From CAZDAM01 sp964503595 (GTDB lineage Bacteria > Muiribacteriota > UBA6191), in NCBI GenBank assembly GCA_964503595.1, contig CAZDAM010000005.1, positions 8,661 to 72,660 on the forward strand: a stretch of DNA of 64,000 bases, written 5' to 3'. The position numbers were made by a program, and so were the translations under genes. Positions 41,280 through 50,339 of this stretch are shown one piece after another. Below the pieces are notes generated by a model. The model searched no databases. It was not told where the DNA came from and saw only the letters and a program-made list of their open reading frames with translations. How positions within the stretch are numbered: position 1 is the stretch's first letter; the number at the start of each line of letters is the position of its first letter.

Positions 41280-42577
41280 CAGCGCCACAGATCTCCGATA
41301 TCCTTGATGGTTACCACTATCATGAGGGTAAAGACACAGAGTACACCCAGAACATTCACATAGCCCTCAGCCGTATCGTTGAACGTATCTTCCTTACGCC
41401 TGAGCACCATACGTCCAAAAGTGTTCACCCCATCCTTGATGGTTAGAACCAGAATTCTGCCACCATCCAGACCAGGAATCGGGACCAGATTGAAAATCCC
41501 GATACACAGACAGATCTGGGCCGTGAGAAGCAGCATGCTGTTCAGGCCGCGCTCAGAATGCTTGGCCACCGTATTGGCAATCGCAATCGGCCCCCCGATT
41601 TCTGCCGGGGGAGCGAATTTGCTGATCAGGTTGGAAAACATGCTGACGAGCTGTTCAAAAAGCTGCTGGGTCAGAAGAAGCGTTGTACGAATGGCTTCCG
41701 GTGTGGCTTCAGAGAAAGGCAGAAGAATCATGCGATCCGAAAGATAGAAAGGGCGAATTCCAACCCCGATTCTGCCTCCGGAACTCGGAGTCACGACCAG
41801 ATCCAGATTTTCCAGTTTGCGGGCAAGCTCAAGATCTAGATTTTCCGTATCCTGGCTCAGAAGCTGCCTGATCGACTCCGTACTGGTCCGAAACGTCTTG
41901 ACCGACTCACCTTTGAATCCTGAACGCAACAAAAACGGCTCACTCAGATTCTTTAGTTCGGAGAGCAGAACTTCCGGCTGAATCATCTCAAAGCTCCGGC
42001 CCCGCAAAACCGTGACTTTCAGATCCTTGCCCGCATTCTCGGCAATCCACATCCGCCCTTGCTCAAAGCGCTCAATTCTTTGATCGTTTAGGGCCACAAA
42101 GCGGTCCCCGGGCTGAAACCCGGCCTCGACAGCGGGACTTCCCTCAACAATATGGGTGACCATCAGGGTCGTTTCCGGTTGCCCGAAGCTGCTTAGGCTG
42201 AGAGTCAGAATCGCCATGGTTCCCAGAACATTCATGGCTGGACCCGCCAGCAGAATAAAGATTCTTTGATACAGGGGTTTGGCTGAGAATGCCCTTTCAC
42301 CAGCGTCTTCAGCCCCATCCTGGGGGCCATCCTCCTGCGCCAGCAGCACAAAACCGCCAATCGGCAGGAGTCTTAAGGAATACTCTGTCTCACCAAACGT
42401 GCGGGCAAACAGGCGACGCCCCATGCCGATGGCAAAGGCATCAACGCGGACATTGCACATTTTGGCGGCAAGAAAATGCCCCAGCTCGTGAATGAAAGCC
42501 ACAAAGCCAATCACAAGACTGAAGAGAAAAATGGTTTTTACGGTTGTAAAAGCGTGAGCAAGGATTGTTTCAAGCAT
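41279..42577 (-). CDS. rseP: RIP site-2 protease RseP
   Basis: Intramembrane zinc protease that trims signal-peptide remnants and anti-sigma factors. 432 residues. The active-site helix is FIHELGHFLAAKM (His30, Glu31, His34). The third ligand lies in FNLVPIPGLDGGRIL (Asp about 367). One or two PDZ-like domains lie between, one with VEGSPAVEAGFQPGDRFVAL and a second, divergent segment carrying SSGGRIGVGIRPFYL. Four transmembrane helices are visible. The start overlaps the preceding RseP-like gene by eight bases. Confidence 0.94.
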   Translation of the reverse strand: MLETILAHAFTTVKTIFLFSLVIGFVAFIHELGHFLAAKMCNVRVDAFAIGMGRRLFARTFGETEYSLRLLPIGGFVLLAQEDGPQDGAEDAGERAFSAKPLYQRIFILLAGPAMNVLGTMAILTLSLSSFGQPETTLMVTHIVEGSPAVEAGFQPGDRFVALNDQRIERFEQGRMWIAENAGKDLKVTVLRGRSFEMIQPEVLLSELKNLSEPFLLRSGFKGESVKTFRTSTESIRQLLSQDTENLDLELARKLENLDLVVTPSSGGRIGVGIRPFYLSDRMILLPFSEATPEAIRTTLLLTQQLFEQLVSMFSNLISKFAPPAEIGGPIAIANTVAKHSERGLNSMLLLTAQICLCIGIFNLVPIPGLDGGRILVLTIKDGVNTFGRMVLRRKEDTFNDTAEGYVNVLGVLCVFTLMIVVTIKDIGDLWR

Positions 42578-43712
42578 CTGTTGTCCCTGCTTCCATGCCG
42601 GCAGGTATAGCGGTCGTCAGTTTAAAACCCAGCACGACTATCGACCACAGAGCCAGACCCGGGAAGGGCAGAAGATTCAAAAATGCCCAGAAAACACAGA
42701 AAACTGCCAGAAGACGAACCCAGGATATAAGGTCCATGGAAGAGACTTCCTGAACAAAGCGGGTCAATTCATCCGTCAGGTCCAGAAAAGATAGCCGAAA
42801 ATCACTCAGATTCAGAGAATGTTTCATGATGAGACTGAATAAAACTCCGGTATAAGCAAACCCGCCCCGCATGGAATCGACCAGACCATGACGTACCAGC
42901 CGGGAACTCAGGCTGAAGGGCTTGATTCCGACTCCCAGCTCCGCATATCTGCTGCGATCCCATTGCACGGAAAACTCTGTAGCCGTAGTAGAAACCCCAG
43001 CCTGAGCCCCTGCCAGATTCTTGGTATTCAGCCAGCTTCGGGCTTCTTCTACCGAATAGAAAAGAGCCTGCTCTTTCTCAGAAGACAGCTCGACCCGGAT
43101 ATAGTTGGGAGCTTCGTAGCGTTTATCCAACCACTCCTGAAAAGAAGCAATAGTTGAAAAATTCACCCAGCCCGTGCGTCTCTGCCAGGTCAGTTCCAGA
43201 GGCTCACTGGCCTCCTTCAGAAGCTTCTGCCCTTCCTCAAAACTCTGAATTTCGGTCTGATTGACCTTCAAAAGGACATCCCCGCGCTCAATGCAGGCAT
43301 GATGAGCAAATGATTCTTCTCTGACATTGGTCACCTGCAGGGTCTGGGCCTGTTCACCATAAAGCCAGAGGCTTATTGTCAAAAGAACGGCCGAAGTCCC
43401 CAGCATGGTGGGAAGCAGTCCCGCGTGGATGAAAATCTGCTGGAGGATCCTGCGCCGGGGACTCATCCGGGCGTCCAGAAGACTGGTCTCCCGAAAATCC
43501 AGAAGCTTCATGCCACACCCAACCGGAAACCAGCCAACTGAAACCACGACAGTCTTAAAAGCCAGGAACTCCCAGCGGGCCCGACCTAAAAAGATCCAGA
43601 CGGAATCGACCCTGGCCCCAACCAGGCAGGCCAGAACAAATCGCCCGACCAGAGATGCCAGACCAATAATCTGAATCGTCAGAATAAAGAAAAAAGCCTG
43701 ATTTAGCGTCAC
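42570..43712 (-). CDS. RseP-like paralogue lacking all zinc-ligand residues (pseudoprotease)
   Basis: 380 residues sharing the layout of its downstream neighbour RseP: a first helix, a region like the LLP-GG loop, a PDZ-like domain (CIERGDVLLKVNQTEIQSFE), the shared ELGVGIKPFSLSSRLV (RseP: RIGVGIRPFYLSDRMI) and a closing NLLPFPGLALWSIVVLGFK. Where RseP has HELGHFLAAKMCNVRVDAF, this protein has SLVGRFVLACLVGARVDSV, so both His and the Glu are replaced; the LDGG of the third motif reads LALW. It therefore cannot be a zinc protease by this mechanism. It starts with GTG overlapping the cdsA stop by four bases. A regulatory partner of RseP is a reasonable guess. Confidence 0.75.
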   Translation of the reverse strand: MTLNQAFFFILTIQIIGLASLVGRFVLACLVGARVDSVWIFLGRARWEFLAFKTVVVSVGWFPVGCGMKLLDFRETSLLDARMSPRRRILQQIFIHAGLLPTMLGTSAVLLTISLWLYGEQAQTLQVTNVREESFAHHACIERGDVLLKVNQTEIQSFEEGQKLLKEASEPLELTWQRRTGWVNFSTIASFQEWLDKRYEAPNYIRVELSSEKEQALFYSVEEARSWLNTKNLAGAQAGVSTTATEFSVQWDRSRYAELGVGIKPFSLSSRLVRHGLVDSMRGGFAYTGVLFSLIMKHSLNLSDFRLSFLDLTDELTRFVQEVSSMDLISWVRLLAVFCVFWAFLNLLPFPGLALWSIVVLGFKLTTAIPAGMEAGTTDA

Positions 43713-44530
43713 AATGCCATGGTTTCACTTGCTTCAAGAAGTGTCAGAAGGCCCAGATACGGAATCGAGCCCGCTGTCACGGAATCAAACCTGTCCAGAA
43801 TACCACCATGGCCGGGCAGGATGGAACCCGAATCCTTGACTCCGAAATTGCGTTTATAAAATGACTCCAGCAAATCGCCTACCTGACCAGCCGCTCCGAC
43901 AATCAGAATGAAAGTCCAGAAATGATACTGAACGGTTGGGTCGAAGAGAATCTTGCATGGATAAAGAATCAGCCCAGCCGAAACAAGGCCAAGAACCGAG
44001 CCCTCCCAAGTCTTCTTAGGGCTCAGAGAAGCCCAGAGCCGGCGCTTACCGAAAGCCCGGCCAAAGAAATAGGCCATGGAATCCTGGCACCACATCAACC
44101 CAAAAAGAAAAACGAGGTGGGGAAAAGGCACGCTCAGAGTCGCAAGATACAGAATCGGCATATAGAAAAAGGAGATATAGATGAAGGTCGAGAACAGACC
44201 ACAGAAGTCATAAAAATAGTAGAAGTCATGCTCTCCCTCATAAAGGAAAATGCTGATCATCAGGAAAAAGAAGAGAGAGAGAAGCGGAAGAATAACCAGA
44301 TGAGGAATACTCTCAAGACTCAGAGCCATCCACAGCAGTCCGATCCAGAGGCTGGCTGATGCCACGTAGACCAATCTCAAACCCCGACTGTACCGGCTGA
44401 ATTTCAAACCTTCCAGAAAGGCCATTCCCATCACAAGGGTCCAAAGACCAGGGAAAGACCAAGGATAGTATTTCATGCTTCCCAGCATGATAAAAACCAG
44501 GCAGATACCACTCAGGGCCCGAACCATCAT
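43709..44530 (-). CDS. cdsA: Phosphatidate cytidylyltransferase
   Basis: Makes CDP-diacylglycerol, the branch point for phospholipid synthesis. 273 residues with about eight transmembrane helices. The C-terminal signature is complete: LESFYKRNFGVKDSGSILPG and HGGILDRFDS, plus the upstream CQDSMAYFFGRAFGKRRLW and LSPKKTWEGSVLG. The start ATG overlaps the uppS stop by four bases. Confidence 0.93.
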   Translation of the reverse strand: MMVRALSGICLVFIMLGSMKYYPWSFPGLWTLVMGMAFLEGLKFSRYSRGLRLVYVASASLWIGLLWMALSLESIPHLVILPLLSLFFFLMISIFLYEGEHDFYYFYDFCGLFSTFIYISFFYMPILYLATLSVPFPHLVFLFGLMWCQDSMAYFFGRAFGKRRLWASLSPKKTWEGSVLGLVSAGLILYPCKILFDPTVQYHFWTFILIVGAAGQVGDLLESFYKRNFGVKDSGSILPGHGGILDRFDSVTAGSIPYLGLLTLLEASETMAL

Positions 44531-45312
44531 GCGCTGCCAAACCTCCTCTGGCGACCCTGATACTCAAGAAGCGCCTCAAGCAGATGCTTCAGGCGAAAAT
44601 CAGGCCAGTGAACACCGGCAAAATAGAACTCGGAATAAGCCAACTCCCAAAGCAGGAAATTACTCAGGCGCATTTCTCCGGAAGTCCGGATCAGAAGCTC
44701 AGGCTCAGGCAAACCTGCGGTCCCCAGAGAAGATGCAATGACTTCTTCATCAATGGCTTCAGGGCTCAGTTGACCAGATTTGACTCTGTGCGCCAGAGCC
44801 TGGAAGGCATGCACCAGATCCGCCCGGCCCGAATAATTCAGGCAGAGATTCATCTGAACCCGCCGTCCTCCCTGAGTCCGGATTCTGGCATCTTCAAACT
44901 CCTGGCGAATCCCCTCACCCATACGACTGAGATCTCCAATCCAGTTGATGAAGACTCCCTGATCTTCCAGATCATCCACGTACTTTATCAGGGATGCAGA
45001 AAAGAGCTTCATCAGAGCTGTGACCTCCTGCTCTGAACGCCGCCAGTTCTCTGTCGAGAAAGCATAGAAAGTCACCACTTCAACAGGCAGCTTGGCACAG
45101 GCATCCACCATGGCATGTACAGAATCCACGCCAGCCTTGTGACCAAACGTACGAGGGCGGTTACGCTGCTTGGCCCAGCGTCCGTTACCATCCATGATAA
45201 AGGCAATATGGCGGGGACAGTTCTTCAGATCCAGACGTTCCAAAAGGACCCGCTCTTCATCTTTTGGATTCAGGTCCAGAAGGATCTGCTCCCTTGTATA
45301 TTCCTGCTGCAT
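44527..45312 (-). CDS. uppS: Undecaprenyl diphosphate synthase
   Basis: Cis-prenyltransferase that makes the C55 lipid carrier for peptidoglycan and polysaccharide. 261 residues with HIAFIMDGNGRWAKQRNRPR (catalytic Asp41), GHKAGVDSV, TFYAFSTENWRRS, and near the end LLIRTSGEMRLSNFLLWELA and YSEFYF. The N-terminus carries about 32 extra polar residues (EQILLDLNPKDEERVLLERL). AAGGAAG precedes the ATG; an intrinsic terminator lies between frr and this gene. Confidence 0.94.
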   Translation of the reverse strand: MQQEYTREQILLDLNPKDEERVLLERLDLKNCPRHIAFIMDGNGRWAKQRNRPRTFGHKAGVDSVHAMVDACAKLPVEVVTFYAFSTENWRRSEQEVTALMKLFSASLIKYVDDLEDQGVFINWIGDLSRMGEGIRQEFEDARIRTQGGRRVQMNLCLNYSGRADLVHAFQALAHRVKSGQLSPEAIDEEVIASSLGTAGLPEPELLIRTSGEMRLSNFLLWELAYSEFYFAGVHWPDFRLKHLLEALLEYQGRQRRFGSA

Positions 45313-45363
45313 GCAATCTTCCTTGAACTTCAGGCTGATCCTTTTGATTCAGCCCCTGAATGC

Positions 45364-45390
45364 AAAAACGGGTTCCCGACGGGGAACCCG
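45364..45390 (-). terminator. Terminator between frr and uppS
   Basis: On the - strand CGGGTTCCC-CGTC-GGGAACCCG is followed by TTTTT. The perfect nine-pair stem lies about 45 bases after the frr stop, so uppS and later genes are reached only by read-through or an unseen promoter. Confidence 0.85.
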
Positions 45391-45433
45391 CATTCGCCCG
45401 AAATTAAATTCGGTGAAATCTCAGGATCAGGTC

Positions 45434-45994
45434 TCAAACCTGCATGATCTCCTGTTCCTTATGCTCAAGGATGGAGTCCACCTTGGAAATGAAAACGTCC
45501 GTCTGATCCTGAATTTTCTTCTGAGCCTGCTTGCTCTCGTCCTCGTTGATCTCCTTGTCTTTCTCAAGCTTCTTAATTGCGTTGTTGGCATCCCGTCGGC
45601 AGTTACGGACCGCAACCCGGCCCTCTTCTGCCTTGCCTTTGACCGCCTTGACCATATCCCGACGACGCTCTTCGTTGAGCTCAGGCATTGTCAGACGGAT
45701 GTTATTCCCGTCATTGGCCGGAGTAATGCCTACATCAGACACCATGATGGCTTTCTCAATCACGGCGATCAGCTTTTTATCCCAGGGCTGAATCATCAGA
45801 ACCCTTGGTTCCGGAACAGTAATGGAAGCGACAGCCTTCAGTGGCTGGGCACTACCGTAGGCATCCACCTTGATTTTTTCCACCAGACTGGGATGAGCCC
45901 GGCCGGTACGAATCCCCTGCAAATTGCTCAACAGAGAATCCAGAGCCTTGCTCATGCGTTCTTCGTTTTCACTCAGAATTTCTTCAAGTGACAT
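45434..45994 (-). CDS. frr: Ribosome recycling factor
   Basis: Splits post-termination ribosomes with EF-G. 186 residues, the family's standard length. The long helices and the tRNA-like tip are recognisable: LQGIRTGRAHPSLVEKIKVD, YGSAQPLKAVASITVPEPR, IRLTMPELNEERRRDMVKAV and VRNCRRDANNAIKKLEKDKE. AGGAG precedes the ATG. Confidence 0.96.
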   Translation of the reverse strand: MSLEEILSENEERMSKALDSLLSNLQGIRTGRAHPSLVEKIKVDAYGSAQPLKAVASITVPEPRVLMIQPWDKKLIAVIEKAIMVSDVGITPANDGNNIRLTMPELNEERRRDMVKAVKGKAEEGRVAVRNCRRDANNAIKKLEKDKEINEDESKQAQKKIQDQTDVFISKVDSILEHKEQEIMQV

Positions 45995-46047
45995 GCTTTA
46001 CTCCTGCTTTTTCATATTCAAGGCCGGGACTGAAGACCTGAAACAGC

Positions 46048-46758
46048 TTAGTGAACCAGAGTACCTATATCCGCCCCTTTCAGGAGCTCAACAATACCGT
46101 TTTTCTCAAAGATATTCAAGACACGAATCGGGATGTTCCGTTGCTCACAAAGAGCAATCGCCCCAGCATCCATAACCTTCAGACCCCTACCAAGAACCTC
46201 ATTGAAACGAACTGTTTTAAACAGTTTTGCGTCCGGGTTCTGGACAGGATCCCCATCATAGATTCCATTGACTTTGGTCGCCTTGATCAGCAGATCGGCT
46301 CCCACTTCAGCAGCTCTCAAAGCTCCTCCGGAATCCGTTGTTACAAAAGGATTCCCGGTTCCCCCGGCAAAAACAACCACTTTGCCTTCCGCCAGAAAAG
46401 TCCGGCTTTTCTCAGCACTGTGCTGCTCGGCGTACTGAGGCATGGCAAAAGGAGTACTCAGTACAGCAGGAATCCCCATGGCCCGGAAAATCTGGCAGAC
46501 CCCGGCCCCATTGATGACAGTCGCCATCATGCCCATAAAATCAGCCATCACCGGATCCATGCCCTGAGAGCTACCCTGAACCCCCCGGAAAATGTTTCCG
46601 CCACCCACAACAAGCCCGACTTCAATCCCAAGCTCACGCACCTGAATCAGCTGCTTGCCCAAGCCCTGAACGACTTCCTGATTGATCCCCTGACCATCAG
46701 TTCCACCCAGAGCCTCACCACTCATTTTCACGATTACGCGCTTCACGCTTTCCCCCAT
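46048..46758 (-). CDS. pyrH: UMP kinase
   Basis: Phosphorylates UMP to UDP. 236 residues from ATG 46758 (a TTG one codon earlier is less likely). Motifs are VIVKMSGEALGG (phosphate site), VGLVVGGGNIFRG, FAGGTGNPFVTTDSGGALRA and the uridine-side KVNGIYDGDPVQNPDAKLF. It follows tsf after a terminator and precedes frr, the usual order. Confidence 0.95.
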   Translation of the reverse strand: MGESVKRVIVKMSGEALGGTDGQGINQEVVQGLGKQLIQVRELGIEVGLVVGGGNIFRGVQGSSQGMDPVMADFMGMMATVINGAGVCQIFRAMGIPAVLSTPFAMPQYAEQHSAEKSRTFLAEGKVVVFAGGTGNPFVTTDSGGALRAAEVGADLLIKATKVNGIYDGDPVQNPDAKLFKTVRFNEVLGRGLKVMDAGAIALCEQRNIPIRVLNIFEKNGIVELLKGADIGTLVH

Positions 46759-46799
46759 CAATCTCTTGTCACAACCCCGCCCAATCAGGTAAGCAGGGC

Positions 46800-46825
46800 A
46801 AAAAAAAAGCCCTTGCGGGCTTCTT
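46800..46825 (-). terminator. Terminator between tsf and pyrH
   Basis: On the - strand AAGCCC-GCAA-GGGCTT is followed by T9. The short stem has a long T-tract, just after the tsf stop; it may attenuate rather than end transcription into pyrH. Confidence 0.75.
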
Positions 46826-46836
46826 TTGGGAAAGAA

Positions 46837-47766
46837 TCAGGATTTATTTACCTGACTCATGACTTCAGTTGCGAAGTCTTCCTGCTTTTTTTCGATTCCT
46901 TCACCCAGAACGAAGCGATGGAATCCCTGGATAGCAATGGAAGTACCAAGAGCCTTGCCCTTCTCTTCCAGAAGCTTTTCCACTTTCAGTTTTGACTCTT
47001 TCACGAAAGGCTGATTCAGAAGACAGATATCTTCAAAGAATTTGCCGAGTTTTCCTTCGGCAATCTTATCGAGCATTTCTTCCTTCTTGCCCTCTTTGCG
47101 CAGAATTTCCTTGTAGATGTCGATTTCTTTCAGGATCGCATCCTGAGGAACTTCATCCTTGGTCAGATACTTGGGAGCAACGGCGGCCACATGCATGGCC
47201 AGATCACTACCCAGTTCCTTGAATTCCGTACCCTGAGTCACTTCGGCATTTCCTGTTGCCAGAGATACCAGAACACCGATGCTACCGGCACCATGGATGT
47301 AGGAAACAACCTGTCCATGAGTCGGAACCTGAAACAGACCAATGCGCCTGAGGGTGATTTTTTCACCGATACGGGCTACAGCCTCAGTGATGTGCTGCTC
47401 AATGGAAGAACCATTGAGATCCAGTTTCAGAACGGCATCGACATCTCCCTGAACGGAAGTTGCCGCAACTTTGGCGATACTGTCCACCAGAGCCAGAAAG
47501 TCATCTGTTTTAGCCACGAAATCGGTTTCACAGTTCACTTCAACCAGTGCACCTGTTTTTCCATCTTCGCTGACATAGGAACGAACTGCACCTTCGGCTG
47601 CAATCCGGCCAGCCTTCTTGCTGGCAGCCGCCAGGCCCTGCTTACGCAGAAACTCAACCGCCTTGTCCATATCGCCACTGCTGGCGTCCAGGGCCTTTTT
47701 GCAGTCCATCATGCCTGCACCGGTTTTTTCCCTGAGTGTTTTGACGTCTTGTGCTGTAAAAGCCAT
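46837..47766 (-). CDS. tsf: Elongation factor Ts
   Basis: Nucleotide exchange factor for EF-Tu. 309 residues: an N-terminal UBA-like domain (DVKTLREKTGAGMMDCKKAL), the exchange motif TDFVAKTDDFLAL with the conserved Thr-Asp-Phe-Val, and the paired core subdomains ending at VLGEGIEKKQEDFATEV. AGGAG precedes the ATG. It follows rpsB after 19 bases. Confidence 0.96.
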   Translation of the reverse strand: MAFTAQDVKTLREKTGAGMMDCKKALDASSGDMDKAVEFLRKQGLAAASKKAGRIAAEGAVRSYVSEDGKTGALVEVNCETDFVAKTDDFLALVDSIAKVAATSVQGDVDAVLKLDLNGSSIEQHITEAVARIGEKITLRRIGLFQVPTHGQVVSYIHGAGSIGVLVSLATGNAEVTQGTEFKELGSDLAMHVAAVAPKYLTKDEVPQDAILKEIDIYKEILRKEGKKEEMLDKIAEGKLGKFFEDICLLNQPFVKESKLKVEKLLEEKGKALGTSIAIQGFHRFVLGEGIEKKQEDFATEVMSQVNKS

Positions 47767-47785
47767 GCAAAACTCCTGTTTTCAA

Positions 47786-48511
47786 TCAGTTGAGTTCAAC
47801 TTCTTCTTTTTCCTGGATGACGCGGGTCGCTTCCTTGGCCTCATTGATGGCCTCGGTAATGTAACCCACGATAACCTTGATGGACCGGATGGCATCATCG
47901 TTGCCAGCGATCACATAGTCAATTTTGGTTGGATCACAGTTGGTGTCGGTGATGGCTACAACAGGAATACCCAGTTTTGCACATTCATCAACAGCGATCT
48001 TTTCCTTGCCCGGATCGATAATGAAAACCAGATCCGGCAGTTCATTCATTTCGCGAATACCCTGGAGATCACGACTGAGGTTATTCAGTTCACGCATTCT
48101 TTTGGCGCGCTCTTTCTTACCCAGCTTATCCATTTCACCGGTCTCTACCATACGCTCCAGCTTTTTCAGGTAGCTGATACGGGAACGGATGGTCTTAAAG
48201 TTGGTCAGCATACCACCAAGCCAGCGCTGATTCACATAGTGAACGCCACAGACATCAGCATTCTCGGCAATGATGTCCTGAGCCTGTTTCTTAGTGGATA
48301 CAAACAAAACATCTCCGCCTGCCTGAACGGTTTCGCGTACGATACGGCAAGCTGCAACAATCTGCTTTACAGTCTGCTGCAAATCAATGATGTGGATATC
48401 ATTGCGCTTGGTGTAGATGTATCCCGCCATACGAGGATCCCATTTGCGAGTCTGATGGCCGAAATGTACGCCTGCTTCCAGCAGACTTTTGATGTTTACT
48501 TTAGTCAGCAT
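47786..48511 (-). CDS. rpsB: 30S ribosomal protein S2
   Basis: 241 residues, standard length. Characteristic stretches are LLEAGVHFGHQTRKWDPRM (10-28), IYTKRNDIHIIDLQQT, VLFVSTKKQAQDII, YVNQRWLGGMLTNFKTIRSR and VAITDTNCDPTKIDYVIAGN. GGGAG precedes the ATG. First gene of the ribosomal/translation operon on this strand, with an extended -10 promoter about 115 bases upstream. Confidence 0.97.
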   Translation of the reverse strand: MLTKVNIKSLLEAGVHFGHQTRKWDPRMAGYIYTKRNDIHIIDLQQTVKQIVAACRIVRETVQAGGDVLFVSTKKQAQDIIAENADVCGVHYVNQRWLGGMLTNFKTIRSRISYLKKLERMVETGEMDKLGKKERAKRMRELNNLSRDLQGIREMNELPDLVFIIDPGKEKIAVDECAKLGIPVVAITDTNCDPTKIDYVIAGNDDAIRSIKVIVGYITEAINEAKEATRVIQEKEEVELN

Positions 48512-48616
48512 TGCTGTCTCCCTTTTGGTTTAATCCCCCTCGGAATCTCTCCGGCGAACCAGGACTGGTCACCGTGCCAGACAGAATTTGCTTCTGAGGG
48601 TTTTGTTTGTTTGAGT
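48512..48616 (-). promoter_or_regulatory. rpsB 5' leader, possible S2 autoregulation site
   Basis: About 105 transcribed bases before rpsB contain several short inverted repeats (ACCA-GTCC-TGGT and CCGG-centred stems). S2 represses its own leader in several bacteria; here only the length and structure potential hint at this. Confidence 0.25.
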
Positions 48617-48623
48617 CGGGCAT

Positions 48624-48632
48624 TTTATAGCA
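48624..48632 (-). promoter_or_regulatory. rpsB: Extended -10 promoter of rpsB
   Basis: On the - strand TGCTATAAA(AT), an extended -10 box, lies 113 bases before the rpsB ATG. TTGATC upstream is only 15 bases from the -10 box. Confidence 0.6.
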
Positions 48633-48688
48633 GGAAATCTCCAAGATCAAGCTTGAATCCCTCTTCTCCTCCACCGAAATCTGCCTAT

Positions 48689-50131
48689 ATGCGCCAGGAA
48701 ACCCTGATTTTTTCGCTTTTTCTCATTGTGTTGGCTTTTGTCGGATGCGGACCGGAAGAATTAGGCCCCCTCAAGACCGATGCCCAGGCTTCTGTCTACG
48801 TCTCCGGAAGCATCTACTCCCTTTCTGAAGAACGCTACATAGAAGGTGCCCTGGTCGAAATCGAGGAAACCGGCACTGCAACTGCCAGCAATTCGATCGG
48901 CCATTTTGAACTTGGACAGGTAACCCCAGGGGAATATCGCTTCCGGGTTACCTCAGCCGGCCTACAGACTTCTGCCGTAAAGACAATCCCTGAAACCGAA
49001 CACTACGAACTGACCGTTCTGGTCGGCCAGTCCGAAACCAACAGCTTCTCCTATCTTTATGAAGAGGGAAATCAATGGTTCTTAAGAAAGTCCACTTCCG
49101 ACTTTCTCTATGATCGCCCCCTTCTGGATCGCGAGCCGCAATACACCAGTCCCCAGCATCCGGTCTGGCATCCCCTGAAGAATGACACCCTGCTCTTCAC
49201 CGCCATTCTGACATCCACAGGACGACGGGACGTTTTTGAACTGAATACTCGCGAGGACTGCACCTTGAACTGTGTGACTCCTCTTTACCAGGATGCCGCC
49301 AACCGCAATGTTACCCAGGCTCAGTATTCCCCTGATGGCAGACATCTTTATCTTCTGATGGATGAAATTCTTTATGGAACCCTGATCGACTATCCCGCCC
49401 GTTTCTCCGTTGAGGTCCTTCCCACCGCCAAACAGCTCATTTTTGAAGTCCCCGACCCAAGCGGAACTTTAAGGCCAGTAACCAGAGCAGAAGTCAATTT
49501 TGAAATCACCGGTCAGGTTTCCACCAACCCCTCCAGTGGAGTTTTTGCTCTTTGCGATGCCCGGATTTCTTCCTTCAGGATTCATCATCGCACCAATCTG
49601 ATGGCCTTTCTTGCCGAATCCGTCGACACAACCAACCCCAGAACCTTCATCTGTGGACAGCCACAGGGTCAGAAACAGGTCTTTGCCCTTACTCTTGGGG
49701 GATTGTTAAGCACGACCCAAACCACTCCCCCCCTTGCCGTTCAGATCACCTATCTGAACGGTGAACCTGGACACCTCGCATTCTCACCTGATGCGAAAAC
49801 CATCTACTTCGATCTCAAAACCACTGTCCCCTCTGGTGTTTTTCATACCGTGCGGGGAGCTTCCACCCTGGTTCAGAACCGTATCATCGAGCCTCTTCTG
49901 CCAGCCCGTACGACTCCTTACGAGTTTGACATGCATCCATACAGACCGGAAATCATCTACAACGGCATTTCCACAGATCTGGACAACACCGGTGGCTTCA
50001 TGCAGTTTTACACCCTTGATCTGGCTGTCGGGGCTGTCCAGCAACCCAAACGGGCCAGCCAGTTCCACTACGCCGCCAACCCCGTCAAACCACTCTACTA
50101 TCTGCTCAACCCTGATCTGTTTCTATTCTAA
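48689..50131 (+). CDS. Lipoprotein with carboxypeptidase-regulatory-like domain and beta-propeller-like repeats
   Basis: 480 residues. A lipoprotein signal ends in LAFVGCG (lipobox, Cys20). Residues about 35-110 form a carboxypeptidase-regulatory-like domain (VYVSGSIYSLSEERYIEGAL; SIGHFELGQVTPGEYRFRV). The rest holds WD40-like/TolB-type beta repeats, recognisable at VWHPLKNDTLLF, AQYSPDGRHLYLL and LAFSPDAKTIYFD. An extended reading frame runs back through rpsB antisense, but the lipoprotein signal fixes the start at 48689. No ribosome site is visible before the ATG. The function is unknown; it is probably anchored in a membrane facing the periplasm. Confidence 0.75.
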   Translation: MRQETLIFSLFLIVLAFVGCGPEELGPLKTDAQASVYVSGSIYSLSEERYIEGALVEIEETGTATASNSIGHFELGQVTPGEYRFRVTSAGLQTSAVKTIPETEHYELTVLVGQSETNSFSYLYEEGNQWFLRKSTSDFLYDRPLLDREPQYTSPQHPVWHPLKNDTLLFTAILTSTGRRDVFELNTREDCTLNCVTPLYQDAANRNVTQAQYSPDGRHLYLLMDEILYGTLIDYPARFSVEVLPTAKQLIFEVPDPSGTLRPVTRAEVNFEITGQVSTNPSSGVFALCDARISSFRIHHRTNLMAFLAESVDTTNPRTFICGQPQGQKQVFALTLGGLLSTTQTTPPLAVQITYLNGEPGHLAFSPDAKTIYFDLKTTVPSGVFHTVRGASTLVQNRIIEPLLPARTTPYEFDMHPYRPEIIYNGISTDLDNTGGFMQFYTLDLAVGAVQQPKRASQFHYAANPVKPLYYLLNPDLFLF

Positions 50132-50312
50132 AAAGCACTTCTCACTGCTAAGGACTTTGCTTTGAAATCAAACCCTCCTTTAAGCATCAAAAAAGATAAT
50201 TGTTTTTGGGGAGTGTTCAAAATTCTGTGTCATCTCTTAAGCTGTACAAAGCAGGATGGCAGATAAGCGAGAAAACAGATTTTGATGACAAGGCTGGGGC
50301 AAAACCGCGAAC

Positions 50313-50339
50313 CGGCGATTCAGAACTTCTGAATCGCCG
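50313..50339 (-). terminator. Perfect hairpin overlapping the stop codon of a barrel gene
   Basis: CGGCGATTCAG (50313-50323) and CTGAATCGCCG (50329-50339) pair perfectly around five bases. The stem includes the last codons and stop of the - strand gene. The downstream T-content (GGTTTTGCC) is weak, so it may protect the mRNA end as much as terminate it. Confidence 0.5.

Noticed and set aside
47618..48688. Extension of the lipoprotein frame upstream by 357 codons
   Set aside because: This stretch is antisense to rpsB and tsf. The lipoprotein signal peptide at 48689 fixes the true start.
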